Counted from the stretch's first letter, positions 1-8,071 are shown. The stretch is 16,474 bases of DNA from DSNY01 sp016861185 (GCA_030263275.1 SZOR01000091.1:1-16474), one strand, 5' to 3'. Program-made: numbers and translations. The notes: generated from the letters alone by a model not told the origin.

Positions 1-2215
1 GCGCTTGTTCGTACCGGGCGCCGATTCCCTCCCATGCCGCCGCCGCTTCACGCCAGCGGCCGGCCATCTCGTGCGCGAAAGGTTCCGCGCAGCCCTCGGG
101 TGCGTGCTCAATGCCGCCGGCGCGCCAGCGCCACATCGCCAGTTCGCCGATGAACCACGAATGGCCGTGCCGTTGCGCGAGCGGAAGGGCGGCCGCCGCC
201 TCGGCGTCGGCGCCGACGACGTCGCCGCGTGCGATTGCGGCCTCGGCGCGCGCTGCGCGCACCGGCGCGATCCGCTGCAACGTTCCGGTCGCTTCCGCCA
301 GTCGCAGCGCCTCGTCGAGCACGGCCTCGGCGCCCGGGTCGCCGCGCCGAAGGCGGAGCCGGCCGAGCGCGACCAACGCCATAACGCGGCTCGTCGTCGC
401 GGACATCGCATCGCCGAGCGCATCGGCCGCGTGCGCGGCCGCCTCGTCCCAGCGGCCGGTGTACAGCTCCACCAGCGCCAGCCAGGCGGTCGCGTAGTGC
501 AGATAGAAGTCGATCTCGTGCTGCGTAGAGAAACGGATCGCCTCGCGCAGCCACTGCTCGGCCTCGGCAAGCCGCCACAGCTCGCCCGAACCCGAGCCGA
601 GGTTCGAGTAGGCGTTGGCGGCGACCCAGTGCAGTTGCTCCGCGAGCGCAAGCTGCAGCGTCTGCTGCAGATAACGGCAGCCGTCGTCGTAGTCGATGAA
701 GAGCAGCGCAGTGCCGAGCGTGCCGAGCGCGGCAGCGTGCGTCTCCGCCGTGCCGAGCTCTTGCGCCAGCGCCAGCGAACGCCGCGCCCATTCGACGCTC
801 TCCGCGCAATCGCGGTTGAGCATCCGCAGTTGCGCCTGCACCCAGTACGCGTACGCACGCTCCTGCGACGGCGGCAGCCGATCGAGCAGCTCAATCGCGC
901 GGCGGCTGTCAGCGTCCGCCTGCGCGTTGCGCAGCGCCAGCACTTGCACGAGCGCCATGCGGCTCAGGTTGTGCGCCTGCTGCACCGTCTGCCCGCCGCG
1001 CGCGTAGGAGGCGTCGAGCGCGCGGCGCGCTTCGATTGCCTCGACGAGCTGATCGGTGAGCTGGCATTCGAGCGCGTAGGCCTCGAGCCATTGCTGGCGC
1101 TGTGCTTCGTCGGCCGGCGCGCCGTCGCGCAGCGCGCGCGCCCATTGCGCGGCAGCCTCGCGGTGCGCACCGCGGTTGCGCGCCTGCTCCGCGGCGAGCG
1201 GCGCGTAACGGCTGACCGCCGCGACGTCGTGCGCATGCGCGGCATGGTGCACGAGCCGTGCCGGCGCGATCTCGCGGCCGGAAGCGATCAACGTGGCGAG
1301 CACGCGCGCGTGCACCGCCTGCGCCAGCGGCGGCGACAGCGACGCCTCGACCGCCACCCGCGCGAGCTCGTGGCGGAACGCAAGTGTGGTGCCGTCGGCG
1401 ACCAGCAGGCCGATATCGATGCACGCGTCCACCGTGGCCGGCGGCGGAGCGAGCAGTTCATCTGCGACCCAGCGTTCGATGCGCGCCGGCACCACCGCGG
1501 CCAGACGCACCAGCTCCTGCGCCAGCAGCGGCAGGCGCGCAAAGCGCGCCAGCACCAGATCCTGCACGCTGCGCGGCACCACCGTGCCGCCTTCGCGCAG
1601 GACTTCGACCACGAAGAACGGGTTGCCGCGCGTGGCGTCGAATACACCGGTCGCCGAGCGCCGCGCGCGCCGCGCAAGCGTCTCGACCGCCTGCGGCGAC
1701 AGCCGCTCGAGCTCAACGCGCGTGACCGCCGCGGCCGGTAGCTCGCCGAGCACACGGCGCAGCGGGTGCGACGCAGACACCTCGTCGTCGCGGAAGCTGA
1801 CCGCCAGCAGCGCGTGCGTGCGCTCGATGCGTCGGCCAAGGAACTTCAGCAGGTCGAGTGTGGCGTCGTCGGCCCAATGCGCGTCCTCGATCACGACCAG
1901 CACCGCGCCCGCCGCCATCCGCAGCTCGTCGAGCACCGCCTCGAAAAGCGCGGACCGCGGGCCGCTCAGGTGCGCGGCGAACCGTGGGCGCCGGTCGCGT
2001 GCGATGTCGAGCAGCGGCGCCAGCGGGTGCGGCGTCTGCAGCGCGTCGCACGCGCCCCACCACACGGCGTCGTGCGCCGCAGTCAGTGCGCGCAGCACGC
2101 TCGTCTTGCCGATGCCCGCTTCGCCCGCGATCAGCACGACGTTGCCGCGCGTCGCTGCCGTCTGCAGGCAGGCGCGCAACGTGTGCAATGCTGGCTCGCG
2201 CTCGACCAACTCCAT
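1..2215 (-). CDS. Large ATP-binding LuxR-type (LAL/MalT-like) regulator, N-terminal part, truncated by window edge
   Basis: The minus-strand frame is open without a stop from an ATG at 2215 to the left edge (738 codons). An in-frame TGA lies two codons upstream of that ATG, which fixes the start region. The N-terminus begins MELVEREPAL and leads into a Walker A motif GEAGIGKT at residues 31-38. A Walker B-type stretch VLVVIEDAHWADD follows at about 105-117, and then an SFRDDE segment typical of these STAND-like ATPases. Residues from about 230 to the edge are Ala/Leu/Arg-rich helical sequence resembling TPR-type repeats. In this family an AAA ATPase switch and a helical sensor usually precede a C-terminal LuxR helix-turn-helix, so the DNA-binding part should lie outside the window. 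That part is inferred, not seen. There is no good Shine-Dalgarno. Alternatives are a COG3899-like ATPase without a DNA-binding domain, or a cyclase-associated ATPase. The ligand and target genes cannot be told from the sequence. Confidence 0.82.
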   Translation of the reverse strand, partial: MELVEREPALHTLRACLQTAATRGNVVLIAGEAGIGKTSVLRALTAAHDAVWWGACDALQTPHPLAPLLDIARDRRPRFAAHLSGPRSALFEAVLDELRMAAGAVLVVIEDAHWADDATLDLLKFLGRRIERTHALLAVSFRDDEVSASHPLRRVLGELPAAAVTRVELERLSPQAVETLARRARRSATGVFDATRGNPFFVVEVLREGGTVVPRSVQDLVLARFARLPLLAQELVRLAAVVPARIERWVADELLAPPPATVDACIDIGLLVADGTTLAFRHELARVAVEASLSPPLAQAVHARVLATLIASGREIAPARLVHHAAHAHDVAAVSRYAPLAAEQARNRGAHREAAAQWARALRDGAPADEAQRQQWLEAYALECQLTDQLVEAIEARRALDASYARGGQTVQQAHNLSRMALVQVLALRNAQADADSRRAIELLDRLPPSQERAYAYWVQAQLRMLNRDCAESVEWARRSLALAQELGTAETHAAALGTLGTALLFIDYDDGCRYLQQTLQLALAEQLHWVAANAYSNLGSGSGELWRLAEAEQWLREAIRFSTQHEIDFYLHYATAWLALVELYTGRWDEAAAHAADALGDAMSATTSRVMALVALGRLRLRRGDPGAEAVLDEALRLAEATGTLQRIAPVRAARAEAAIARGDVVGADAEAAAALPLAQRHGHSWFIGELAMWRWRAGGIEHAPEGCAEPFAHEMAGRWREAAAAWEGIGARYEQA

Positions 2216-2600
2216 CCCGACTCAAGACCTCTCAGGCTCGATCATGTCGGGAGGATTCTGCCGCCAACCGACCCCGCATCGCGAGCCGGGGCGTCACGCA
2301 GCGTCGAGTTCGAGATCGCACCCGGCAGCGACAGGGGTCCGCCTTTGCGAGCACCCGTCGTGATGCCCGTCAGCACGGGCAGATACGGCAGCTAGTTGTC
2401 GCGATCCGCGTAGACGCCCGCATGGGCTTCCGCGAGCCGATGCACGGTTAGACTCTCGCCGCTTTGTGGTGCCGGGAAGCTCACCGCCCGACCCGCGACT
2501 GCCAGTGGATGAACGGTCCGGCTCATCGCCTTCCCTCAGCGCAAGACCAACTGTGGGCCTTGGCCCCATCGGTGGTGAGAGCGGCGACGTATGAGGCGCT
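2216..2600. other. Gene-poor spacer between LAL regulator and tRNA-Thr
   Basis: This 385-base stretch has no gene I can defend. It holds the presumed promoter region of the minus-strand regulator. A perfect 6-bp stem with a 4-base loop lies at 2365-2380 and a shorter GGGCC/GGCCC hairpin at about 2554-2568. The latter sits 32-46 bases past the tRNA 3' end and lacks a T run, so a terminator role is weak. A 44-codon minus-strand reading frame (2392-2526) starts MSRTVHPLAV behind a purine-rich AGGGAAGG. After one TAG its frame continues for about 50 more codons to a TGA. Third-position GC is clearly lower than in the neighbouring genes, so it is either non-coding or a decayed small gene. Confidence 0.4.
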
Positions 2601-2676
<76 letters not shown>

Positions 2677-2690
2677 AACGCAGGGGCGCG

Positions 2691-2719
2691 ATTATAGGCC
2701 GGGCCGCCGGCTCGTCCAA
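2691..2719 (-). promoter_or_regulatory. Promoter of tRNA-Thr
   Basis: On the minus strand a perfect -10 TATAAT (2696-2691) stands 17 bases downstream of a -35-like TTGGAC (2719-2714). The start point would fall about 7 bases before the mature tRNA 5' end. The bases right after the -10 are CGCGCCCC, a GC-rich discriminator of the kind linked to stringent control of stable-RNA promoters. The -10 and spacing are seen directly; the -35 is only partly consensus. Confidence 0.75.
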
Positions 2720-2749
2720 GGGCGTGCATCTCAGCCCGCACTCGAACAC

Positions 2750-3646
2750 ATGATCACCACGATCCTGCTGATCCTGCCCGACTTCGCGCTGATCCTGCTC
2801 GGGCTGCTGCTAGCGTGGCGCTTCGGCTACGAGCGCGGCTTCTGGAACGGCGCGGAGAAGCTCGTCTACTACGTGCTGTTTCCGGGGCTGCTGTTCACCT
2901 CGATCAACGCGGCGCAGTTCACGCTCGGCGGCGAAGCCAAGGCGCTCGGCGTGGCCGTCGCGGCCTTCCTGTGCGCGGTCGCGCTCGGCTTCGTAGCGCG
3001 GCTGGCGCGTCCGCCGGCCGATGTCTACGCGAGCTGCGTGCAGACCGCCTTCCGGTACAACTCGTACGTCGGGCTCGCGCTCGCGCAGTCGCTGCTGGGG
3101 GCAAGAGGCGTGGCGCTGCTCGCGCTGATCCTCGCGGTGTGCGTGCCGCTCGCCAACGTGTTCGCGGTCTATGCGCTCGCGCGCCACCGCAAGACGGGGC
3201 TTGCGCGCGAGCTCGTCACCAATCCGCTGATCGTGTCGACGGTGGCGGGGCTGGCGAGCAATCTGCTCGGTTGGAAGCTGCCCGCGCTGGCCGCGGGCTT
3301 TCTCGCCAAGCTCGGCAATGCGAGCCTTGCGCTCGGGCTGATGTGCATCGGCGCGGGGCTGACCCTCGCCGGCGTCCACGCCCATCGCGGGCTGATCGCG
3401 TACTTTTCCGTCGTCAAGCTCGCGGTGTTCCCGCTGCTGGCGCTCGTGTTCGCGAAGCTGATCGGCCTTGGTTCGCTCGAGACGCAGCTCGTCGTGCTGT
3501 TCGCCGCGTTGCCGACCGCGTCGACGACCTACGTGCTCGCCGCAAGGCTTGGCGGGAACGCTCCGCCGGTGGCGGCAACCGTGACCGCGCAGACGCTCGT
3601 TTCGATGGCGACGATGCCCTTCTGGATCCTGCTCGCCGCGCGCTGA
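2750..3646 (+). CDS. AEC-family (auxin efflux carrier-like) membrane transporter
   Basis: This is a 298-residue, very hydrophobic protein of the length expected for bacterial AEC permeases (PF03547; YfdV and MdcF are relatives). These carriers have about ten membrane helices in two halves and move small organic anions such as malonate, or remain uncharacterised. Support includes the N-terminal helix followed by WNGAEKLVYYVLFPGLLF, the conserved FRYNSYVGLALA around residues 102-113, and a second half (from about 150) with NPLIVSTVAGL and LGLMCIGAGL helices. The ATG at 2750 has no clear Shine-Dalgarno. The gene is divergent from tRNA-Thr and stops one base before the convergent queG stop, so it appears to be a single-gene unit. 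The substrate cannot be deduced. Confidence 0.88.
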   Translation: MITTILLILPDFALILLGLLLAWRFGYERGFWNGAEKLVYYVLFPGLLFTSINAAQFTLGGEAKALGVAVAAFLCAVALGFVARLARPPADVYASCVQTAFRYNSYVGLALAQSLLGARGVALLALILAVCVPLANVFAVYALARHRKTGLARELVTNPLIVSTVAGLASNLLGWKLPALAAGFLAKLGNASLALGLMCIGAGLTLAGVHAHRGLIAYFSVVKLAVFPLLALVFAKLIGLGSLETQLVVLFAALPTASTTYVLAARLGGNAPPVAATVTAQTLVSMATMPFWILLAAR

Positions 3647-3647
3647 T

Positions 3648-4766
3648 TCAGTGCGCAACGACGTGCCGCGCGAGCGCCCACGCGACGTGCTCGCGCACCA
3701 GCGCGGACGGATGATCGGCGCGTGCGCGCAGCGCCGCGACGACATCGGGCGTGGTCGGCGCATTGCCGAGGGCGACCGCGAGATTGCGCAGCCAGCGTTC
3801 GTAGCCGATGCGGCGGATCGCCGATCCCGCGTGGCGCGCGTCGAACTCGGTTTCGCTCCAGGCGAACAGCTCGACGAGCGTGGCCGCATCGAGCCCATGC
3901 CGCACGTCGAAGTCGGGTAGCTCGGCCACGCGTGCGAACTTGTTCCACGGGCAGGCGAGCTGGCAGTCGTCGCAGCCGTAGACGCGGTTGCCGATCAGCG
4001 GACGCAGTTCTTCCGGGATCGCCGACTTGTGCTCGATCGTCAGGTACGAGATGCAGCGCCGCGCATCGACTTCGTAGGGGCCGACGATCGCGCGCGTCGG
4101 GCAGACCTCGATGCAGCGCGTACACGTGCCGCAGTGTTCGGCCAGCGGCGCATCGGGCGGCAGCGGCAGCTCCGTGATGATCTCGCCGAGGAAAAACATT
4201 GATCCCGTGTCCTGCGCGAGCAGCAGCGTGTGCTTGCCGCGCCAGCCGAGGCCCGCGCGCCGCGCGAACTCGACTTCGAACACGGGCGCGGAGTCGGTGC
4301 AGACCCGGTACGCGAACGGACCGATCGCCTCCGCGATCCGGTTGGCGAGCTTCTGCAGCCGGTCGCGCAGCACCTTGTGGTAGTCGCGCCCGCGCGCGTA
4401 GATCGAAACGACCGCGGCTTCGGGTTCGGACAGCCTGTGCCATTCGCGCTCGATCCAGTCGCCGCCGTCGCCGCGCGGCCGATAGTCGACGCGCGCCGCG
4501 ATCACGCTCGCCGCGCGCGCGCCGTCGGGCAGCAGCGTCGATGGATCGGCGCGCAGCTGTGCGTGCCGCGCCATGTAGTCCATCTCGCCATGGCGTCCCT
4601 GCGCGAGCCAGCGCTGCAGCCGTGCGCTCGCCTCGTTCACGTCGACATCGGCGATGCCGACGGCGGAGAAACCGAGCTCGCGCCCCCACGCCTTGATCTC
4701 GCCGGCAAGCCGCGCGAAATCGATCGCGCAATCGGCGTCGGTATGCTTCGCGCGCTCCTGGTTCAT
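3648..4766 (-). CDS. queG: Epoxyqueuosine reductase QueG
   Basis: This 372-residue protein catalyses the last step of queuosine synthesis, reducing epoxyqueuosine to queuosine at tRNA position 34 with cobalamin and two [4Fe-4S] clusters in the cytoplasm. The N-terminal half is the DUF1730 cobalamin-binding region and includes GRDYHK with Asp128, which sits where the family has its proposed proton donor. All eight cluster cysteines are present: CGTCTRCIEVC (212, 215, 218, 222), C238 in RRCIS, and CDDCQLAC (265, 268, 272). A HEAT-like helical C-terminus (about residues 310-365) is a QueG hallmark. The ATG at 4766 gives the normal family length. The gene is divergent from tsaE with only 12 bases between the start codons, so its promoter must overlap the start of tsaE; a TAGACT -10-like hexamer lies at 4778-4773. 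Confidence 0.96.
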   Translation of the reverse strand: MNQERAKHTDADCAIDFARLAGEIKAWGRELGFSAVGIADVDVNEASARLQRWLAQGRHGEMDYMARHAQLRADPSTLLPDGARAASVIAARVDYRPRGDGGDWIEREWHRLSEPEAAVVSIYARGRDYHKVLRDRLQKLANRIAEAIGPFAYRVCTDSAPVFEVEFARRAGLGWRGKHTLLLAQDTGSMFFLGEIITELPLPPDAPLAEHCGTCTRCIEVCPTRAIVGPYEVDARRCISYLTIEHKSAIPEELRPLIGNRVYGCDDCQLACPWNKFARVAELPDFDVRHGLDAATLVELFAWSETEFDARHAGSAIRRIGYERWLRNLAVALGNAPTTPDVVAALRARADHPSALVREHVAWALARHVVAH

Positions 4767-4778
4767 CGATGCAGTCTA

Positions 4779-5309
4779 GTGCCGCAAGCAGCACCGCTCG
4801 CCGCCGCGCATTTCGAACTCGCCGACGAAGCCGCCACCGCGCGCCTCGGCGCGCTGCTCGCGCACGCGCTGCGGACACAGGGCGCTGCGATCGAAGCGCA
4901 CGGCTTCGTCGTCGGTCTCAGCGGCGATCTCGGCGCGGGGAAAACCGCGCTCGTGCGCGCCGTGCTGCGCGCGCTCGGCGAAACGGGCCCGGTCAAGAGT
5001 CCCACATTCGCGCTGCTTGAACCTTACGTCGTTTCGAGCTTAAACTTCTATCACTTTGATTTCTATAGATTCGCGGGTCCCGATGAATTCGCTGCTGCCG
5101 GGTTTCGCGAACTGTTCGGGCCGGGCGCGGTGTGCGCGATCGAATGGCCCGAACGCGCGAGGGGCGCACTGCCAACGCCCGATCTCGCGCTGACGTTGAA
5201 GGTGAAGGGCGAAGGACGTGGCGTCGACGCCGCCGCGTACAGCGCAACGGGAGCCGCATGTCTGAACGAGATCGCAGCCGCCTGGAGGATGTCCACCGAC
5301 GCCGCCTGA
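4779..5309 (+). CDS. tsaE: tRNA threonylcarbamoyladenosine biosynthesis ATPase TsaE
   Basis: TsaE is the P-loop ATPase that works with TsaB and TsaD to make t6A37 in tRNAs reading ANN codons. With the GTG at 4779 as start it has 176 residues, slightly longer than E. coli TsaE (about 153). Visible family motifs are Walker A GDLGAGKT (49-56), VKSPTFALLEPY, NFYHFDFYRF and IEWPE. The GTG was chosen because it is the first in-frame start that does not run into queG. An ATG at 4743 would overlap the queG start by 24 bases, and the conserved domain begins only at about residue 12. No Shine-Dalgarno supports either. The last 52 bases overlap amiC in another frame, suggesting coupled translation. Bases 5040-5072 are strikingly AT-rich with rare codons TTA and AGA. 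Confidence 0.93.
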   Translation: MPQAAPLAAAHFELADEAATARLGALLAHALRTQGAAIEAHGFVVGLSGDLGAGKTALVRAVLRALGETGPVKSPTFALLEPYVVSSLNFYHFDFYRFAGPDEFAAAGFRELFGPGAVCAIEWPERARGALPTPDLALTLKVKGEGRGVDAAAYSATGAACLNEIAAAWRMSTDAA

Positions 5310-6610
5310 TGCGTGCGGGTGCGGCCGGCACGCTCGTTCTATCGCTGACTCCGTTCGAGATCGCACGCGGCGCCACGCTGCTCGGCGTGCGCGTCTGGCC
5401 CGCCGCCGACTACACGCGGGTGACGCTCGAGCACGACGCGCCGTTGAAGTTCAGCCACTTCCTGCTGCGCGACGTGCCGCCGCTGCGGCTCGTCGTCGAC
5501 ATCGAGGGTATCGACCTGACGCCGCAGCTGAAGGAACTGGTCGGCAAGGTCGAGCCCGACGATCCGTACATCGCGCTCGTTCGCATCGGGCAGAACCGGC
5601 CGCGCGTGGTGCGGCTCGTCATCGAGCTGAAGGAAGACGTCAACCCGCAGGTGTTCTCGCTCGAACCGATCGGTCCTTACCAGCACCGGCTGGTGATGGA
5701 CCTGGTGCCGGTCAATCCGCCCGATCCCTTGCTCGCGCTGTTGCGCGAGACGGAAGCGCGCCGCGCGGGCGGCGCTTCTCCGGCGCCGGCGCCGGTTCCG
5801 CAGGACGAGGCGGCGTTCGAGCGCGAGATCGAGAGGTCGCTCGGCGCGGTCGAGACGAAACCCGCGCCGCGCACCAAGCCGCGCGAAGACGAGCGCGTGA
5901 CGCGCTACGTGACCGTCGCGATCGACCCCGGTCACGGCGGCGAGGACCCCGGCGCGGTCGGCAAGCGCGGCACCTATGAGAAGAACGTCACGCTGTCGAT
6001 CGCGCGCCGGCTCGCGAAGCTGATCGAAGCCGATCCGAACATGCGCGTGCTGCTGACGCGCGACGGCGACTACTTCGTGCCGCTGAACCAGCGCGTCGCC
6101 AAGGCGCGGCGCGTGCAGGCGGATCTGTTCGTCTCGATCCACGCCGACGCGTGGATCCGTCCCGACGCGCGCGGCTCGTCGGTATTCGCCCTGTCCGAGC
6201 GCGGCGCCACCAGCACCGCGGCCGCGTGGATGGCGCGGCGCGAGAACGACGCGGACCTGATCGGCGGCGTCAACCTCGGCCAGCACGACCACCAGCTCGC
6301 GCGCGTGCTGCTTGATCTGTCGACGACCGCGCAGATCAACGACAGTCTGCGCTTCGGCAACGCGGTGCTGCGCGAGCTGGAGCGCGTCAACTCGCTGCAC
6401 AAGCCGCGTGTCGAGCAGGCCGGCTTCGCGGTGCTGAAGGCGCCCGACATCCCGTCGATCCTCGTCGAGACGGCGTTCATCAGCAATCCGGAAGAGGAGC
6501 GGCGGCTCAAGGACGATGCCTACCAGCAGCGCATGGCGCAGGCCATCTACAACGGCATCCGTCGCTACTTCGCCAAGCACCCGCCGCGCGCGCGTAGCCC
6601 GCTCGGGTGA
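5258..6610 (+). CDS. amiC: N-acetylmuramoyl-L-alanine amidase, AmiC type (Tat-exported)
   Basis: This periplasmic zinc amidase cuts the bond between MurNAc and the stem peptide and splits septal peptidoglycan during daughter-cell separation. From ATG 5258 it has 450 residues. A twin-arginine-like signal (HRRRLMRAG, Arg14-Arg15, then a hydrophobic stretch to about 40) comes first. An AMIN septal-targeting domain (about 40-145) follows, then a Pro/Ala-rich linker (about 165-210), then the Amidase_3 domain. Zinc ligands are visible as His226 in PGHGG, Glu241 in YEKN and His295 in SIHAD; the catalytic Glu404 lies in ILVETAF. The start was chosen because it places the Tat motif at the N-terminus. 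GGGAG at 5249-5253 is a ribosome-binding site with a short 4-base spacer. It overlaps tsaE by 52 bases. In E. coli the equivalent place is held by amiB, next to mutL. Confidence 0.95.
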   Translation: MSERDRSRLEDVHRRRLMRAGAAGTLVLSLTPFEIARGATLLGVRVWPAADYTRVTLEHDAPLKFSHFLLRDVPPLRLVVDIEGIDLTPQLKELVGKVEPDDPYIALVRIGQNRPRVVRLVIELKEDVNPQVFSLEPIGPYQHRLVMDLVPVNPPDPLLALLRETEARRAGGASPAPAPVPQDEAAFEREIERSLGAVETKPAPRTKPREDERVTRYVTVAIDPGHGGEDPGAVGKRGTYEKNVTLSIARRLAKLIEADPNMRVLLTRDGDYFVPLNQRVAKARRVQADLFVSIHADAWIRPDARGSSVFALSERGATSTAAAWMARRENDADLIGGVNLGQHDHQLARVLLDLSTTAQINDSLRFGNAVLRELERVNSLHKPRVEQAGFAVLKAPDIPSILVETAFISNPEEERRLKDDAYQQRMAQAIYNGIRRYFAKHPPRARSPLG

Positions 6611-6656
6611 TGCCGTCGGCCGGCGGCGCGTGTAAATTCGCGCCCCTTCCGTACCG

Positions 6657-7220
6657 ATGGCCGACTCGAACGAACTCCAGCAGCAGCTTGCGCGCGTCGC
6701 GCTCGGCGATCGCGCGGCGTTCCGCCGCGTCTACGAGCTGACCTCGGCGCATCTGCTCGGCGTCGCGCTCCGTATCTTGAACCGGCGCGATGCCGCCGAA
6801 GACGTCTTGCAGGAGGCGTTCGTCAACGTCTGGCACCACGCCGGCTCGTACGATGCCGCCGCCAGCCAGCCGATGACCTGGCTGATCAGCATCGTGCGCA
6901 ACAAGGCGCTGGACGTCGTGCGCAGCGCGGCGGTCCGGCGCGAAACGGAGATGCCGACCCATGAGGACGGCGAGGAACGCGAAGTGGAAGACGACGGGCC
7001 GACGCCGTTAGGACTGCTGACGCAGGCCGCCGACGCGCTCGCCATCCGCGGCTGCCTCGAAGCGCTCGACGCGGCGCACCGGCAGAGCCTCGCGCTCGCC
7101 TACTACCACGGCCTGTCGCACTCGGAGGTCGCGGAAAGGCTCGGCGCGCCGCTCGGCACCGTCAAGGCCTGGGTGCGCCGCGGGCTCGAACGGCTGAAGA
7201 AGTGCCTGGACGCGCGATGA
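6657..7220 (+). CDS. ECF-family RNA polymerase sigma factor (SigK-like)
   Basis: This 187-residue extracytoplasmic-function sigma factor has the usual two-domain layout. Region 2 (about residues 20-90) contains DAAEDVLQEAFVNVW and the MTWLISIVRNKALDVVR helix. Region 4 (about 133-183) is a helix-turn-helix containing LSHSEVAERLGAPLGTVKAWVRRGLERL. The acidic linker (about 100-115) separates them. The protein lacks long extensions. Its stop overlaps the next gene's start (ATGA at 7217-7220), so it is made together with its anti-sigma factor, the classic arrangement. It begins 46 bases after amiC; TAAATT at about 6633-6638 is a weak -10 candidate. The ECF group and regulon are not certain; pairing with an RskA-like protein points to the SigK/ECF19-like class by inference. 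Confidence 0.93.
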   Translation: MADSNELQQQLARVALGDRAAFRRVYELTSAHLLGVALRILNRRDAAEDVLQEAFVNVWHHAGSYDAAASQPMTWLISIVRNKALDVVRSAAVRRETEMPTHEDGEEREVEDDGPTPLGLLTQAADALAIRGCLEALDAAHRQSLALAYYHGLSHSEVAERLGAPLGTVKAWVRRGLERLKKCLDAR

Positions 7221-7948
7221 ACTACGAACGCCCCGACCTGCTCGACCGCTTGGCTTCCGAGTACGTGCTCGGAACGCTGCGCGGCCGTGCGCGGCGCCGC
7301 TTCGAGCGGCTGCTGCAGCGCTCGGCTTCGGCGCGCGCGGCCGTGCGCGGATGGGAGGAGCGCCTCGCGGGGCTGGCGGTTTCGGTGCCCGCGGTCGCGC
7401 CCCGCGCGCGCGTATGGGAGGCGATCGAGCGCCGCACGCAGCCGGCCGGGGCGAAGACCCAAGCGTCCTGGTGGTCGTCGCTGTGGAAACCGGCGCTCGG
7501 CTTTGCCTTCGGCGTGGCCGCGACGATCGGGCTGGTGCAGACGATGCCGAACGCGTTCTTCACGCTCGACGAGATCGCGCAGCGCCAGCAGGCGCTGCCG
7601 CAGAGCTACGTCGGACTGCTGGTCGACAAGGAAGGACAGCCGACACTGCTCGTCAGCTCGACGCGCCACGGCAAGCGCGTCACGGTGAAGTCGCTGCGCC
7701 CGATCGAGGTCCCGGCCGGCAAGGTGCTGCAGGTCTGGGCGCTGCCGAAGGAAGGCGCGCCCTTCCCGCTCGGCGTCGCCCAGGCGACGAAGCCGCCCGG
7801 CAGCACGACCTTCGAGATGGCCGACACCTCCGAGAAGTTGCTCGCCAACGTGCCGCGGCTTGCGGTTTCGCTCGAAGATGCCCCGGCCAAGCCCGGTGCG
7901 CTGCCTGCCGAGTTCATCCTCGCCGGGCATTGCGTGAAGCTGTGGTAA
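7217..7948 (+). CDS. Membrane anti-sigma factor (RskA-like)
   Basis: This 243-residue protein is predicted to hold the adjacent ECF sigma factor inactive at the inner membrane. The cytoplasmic N-terminal part (1-88) contains LASEYVLGTLRGRARRRFE, a signature of the RskA/COG5343 anti-sigma group. A single membrane helix (about 91-108, KPALGFAFGVAATIGLV) follows, then a periplasmic RskA C-terminal domain including GKVLQVWALPKEGAPFPLGV. The ATG at 7217 overlaps the sigma stop by four bases; the earlier in-frame ATG at 7202 would add only five residues inside the sigma gene and is less likely. The N-terminal domain has no Cys/His zinc-binding motif, so it is not a ZAS-type redox sensor. What triggers release of the sigma factor is not visible. 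Confidence 0.9.
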   Translation: MNYERPDLLDRLASEYVLGTLRGRARRRFERLLQRSASARAAVRGWEERLAGLAVSVPAVAPRARVWEAIERRTQPAGAKTQASWWSSLWKPALGFAFGVAATIGLVQTMPNAFFTLDEIAQRQQALPQSYVGLLVDKEGQPTLLVSSTRHGKRVTVKSLRPIEVPAGKVLQVWALPKEGAPFPLGVAQATKPPGSTTFEMADTSEKLLANVPRLAVSLEDAPAKPGALPAEFILAGHCVKLW

Positions 7949-7985
7949 CCGCGTAAGGCATCGGGCGCAGGCGCGGGCACGTCTC

Positions 7986-8005
7986 GCCCCGGCGAAGGCC
8001 GGGGC
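7986..8005. repeat. Perfect palindrome GCCCCGGC-GAAG-GCCGGGGC
   Basis: An 8-bp perfect stem with a 4-base GAAG loop lies 37 bases after the anti-sigma stop. The shape (GC-rich arms around a GAA-containing loop) matches the widespread class of short dispersed palindromes found between genes in many proteobacteria. It could also help end transcription, but no T run follows. Only one copy is seen in this window. Confidence 0.6.
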
Positions 8006-8042
8006 CCGAGTTGAATCGCCGCGCCTGAGGAAATCCCCCCTG

Positions 8043-8063
8043 CCCCCCTTTTCCAAAGGGGGG
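8043..8063. repeat. Perfect palindrome CCCCCCTTT-TCC-AAAGGGGGG
   Basis: A 9-bp perfect stem with a 3-base loop is preceded by a second run of six C at 8035-8040. This is the core of a short interspersed element seen in unrelated bacterial genomes. Its conceptual translation gives the familiar spurious peptides of the EKGGRGDF / EKGGQGGF kind, which appear in the shadow frames here. It sits 37 bases from the previous palindrome, which is of a different type. Confidence 0.7.
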
Positions 8064-8071
8064 TCGATGCG

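Noticed and set aside
5..1741. 578-codon plus-strand frame antisense to the LAL regulator
   Set aside because: It has an Arg-rich, low-complexity composition with no domain, and the opposite strand has a clear P-loop ATPase. Long antisense frames are expected at this GC content.
4743..4778. Longer tsaE start at ATG 4743
   Set aside because: It would overlap the divergent queG start by 24 bases and adds twelve residues before the conserved domain. It is not excluded, only less likely than GTG 4779.
5339..6580. 413-codon minus-strand frame inside amiC
   Set aside because: It is a shadow of a gene with intact zinc and catalytic residues, and shows no domain of its own.
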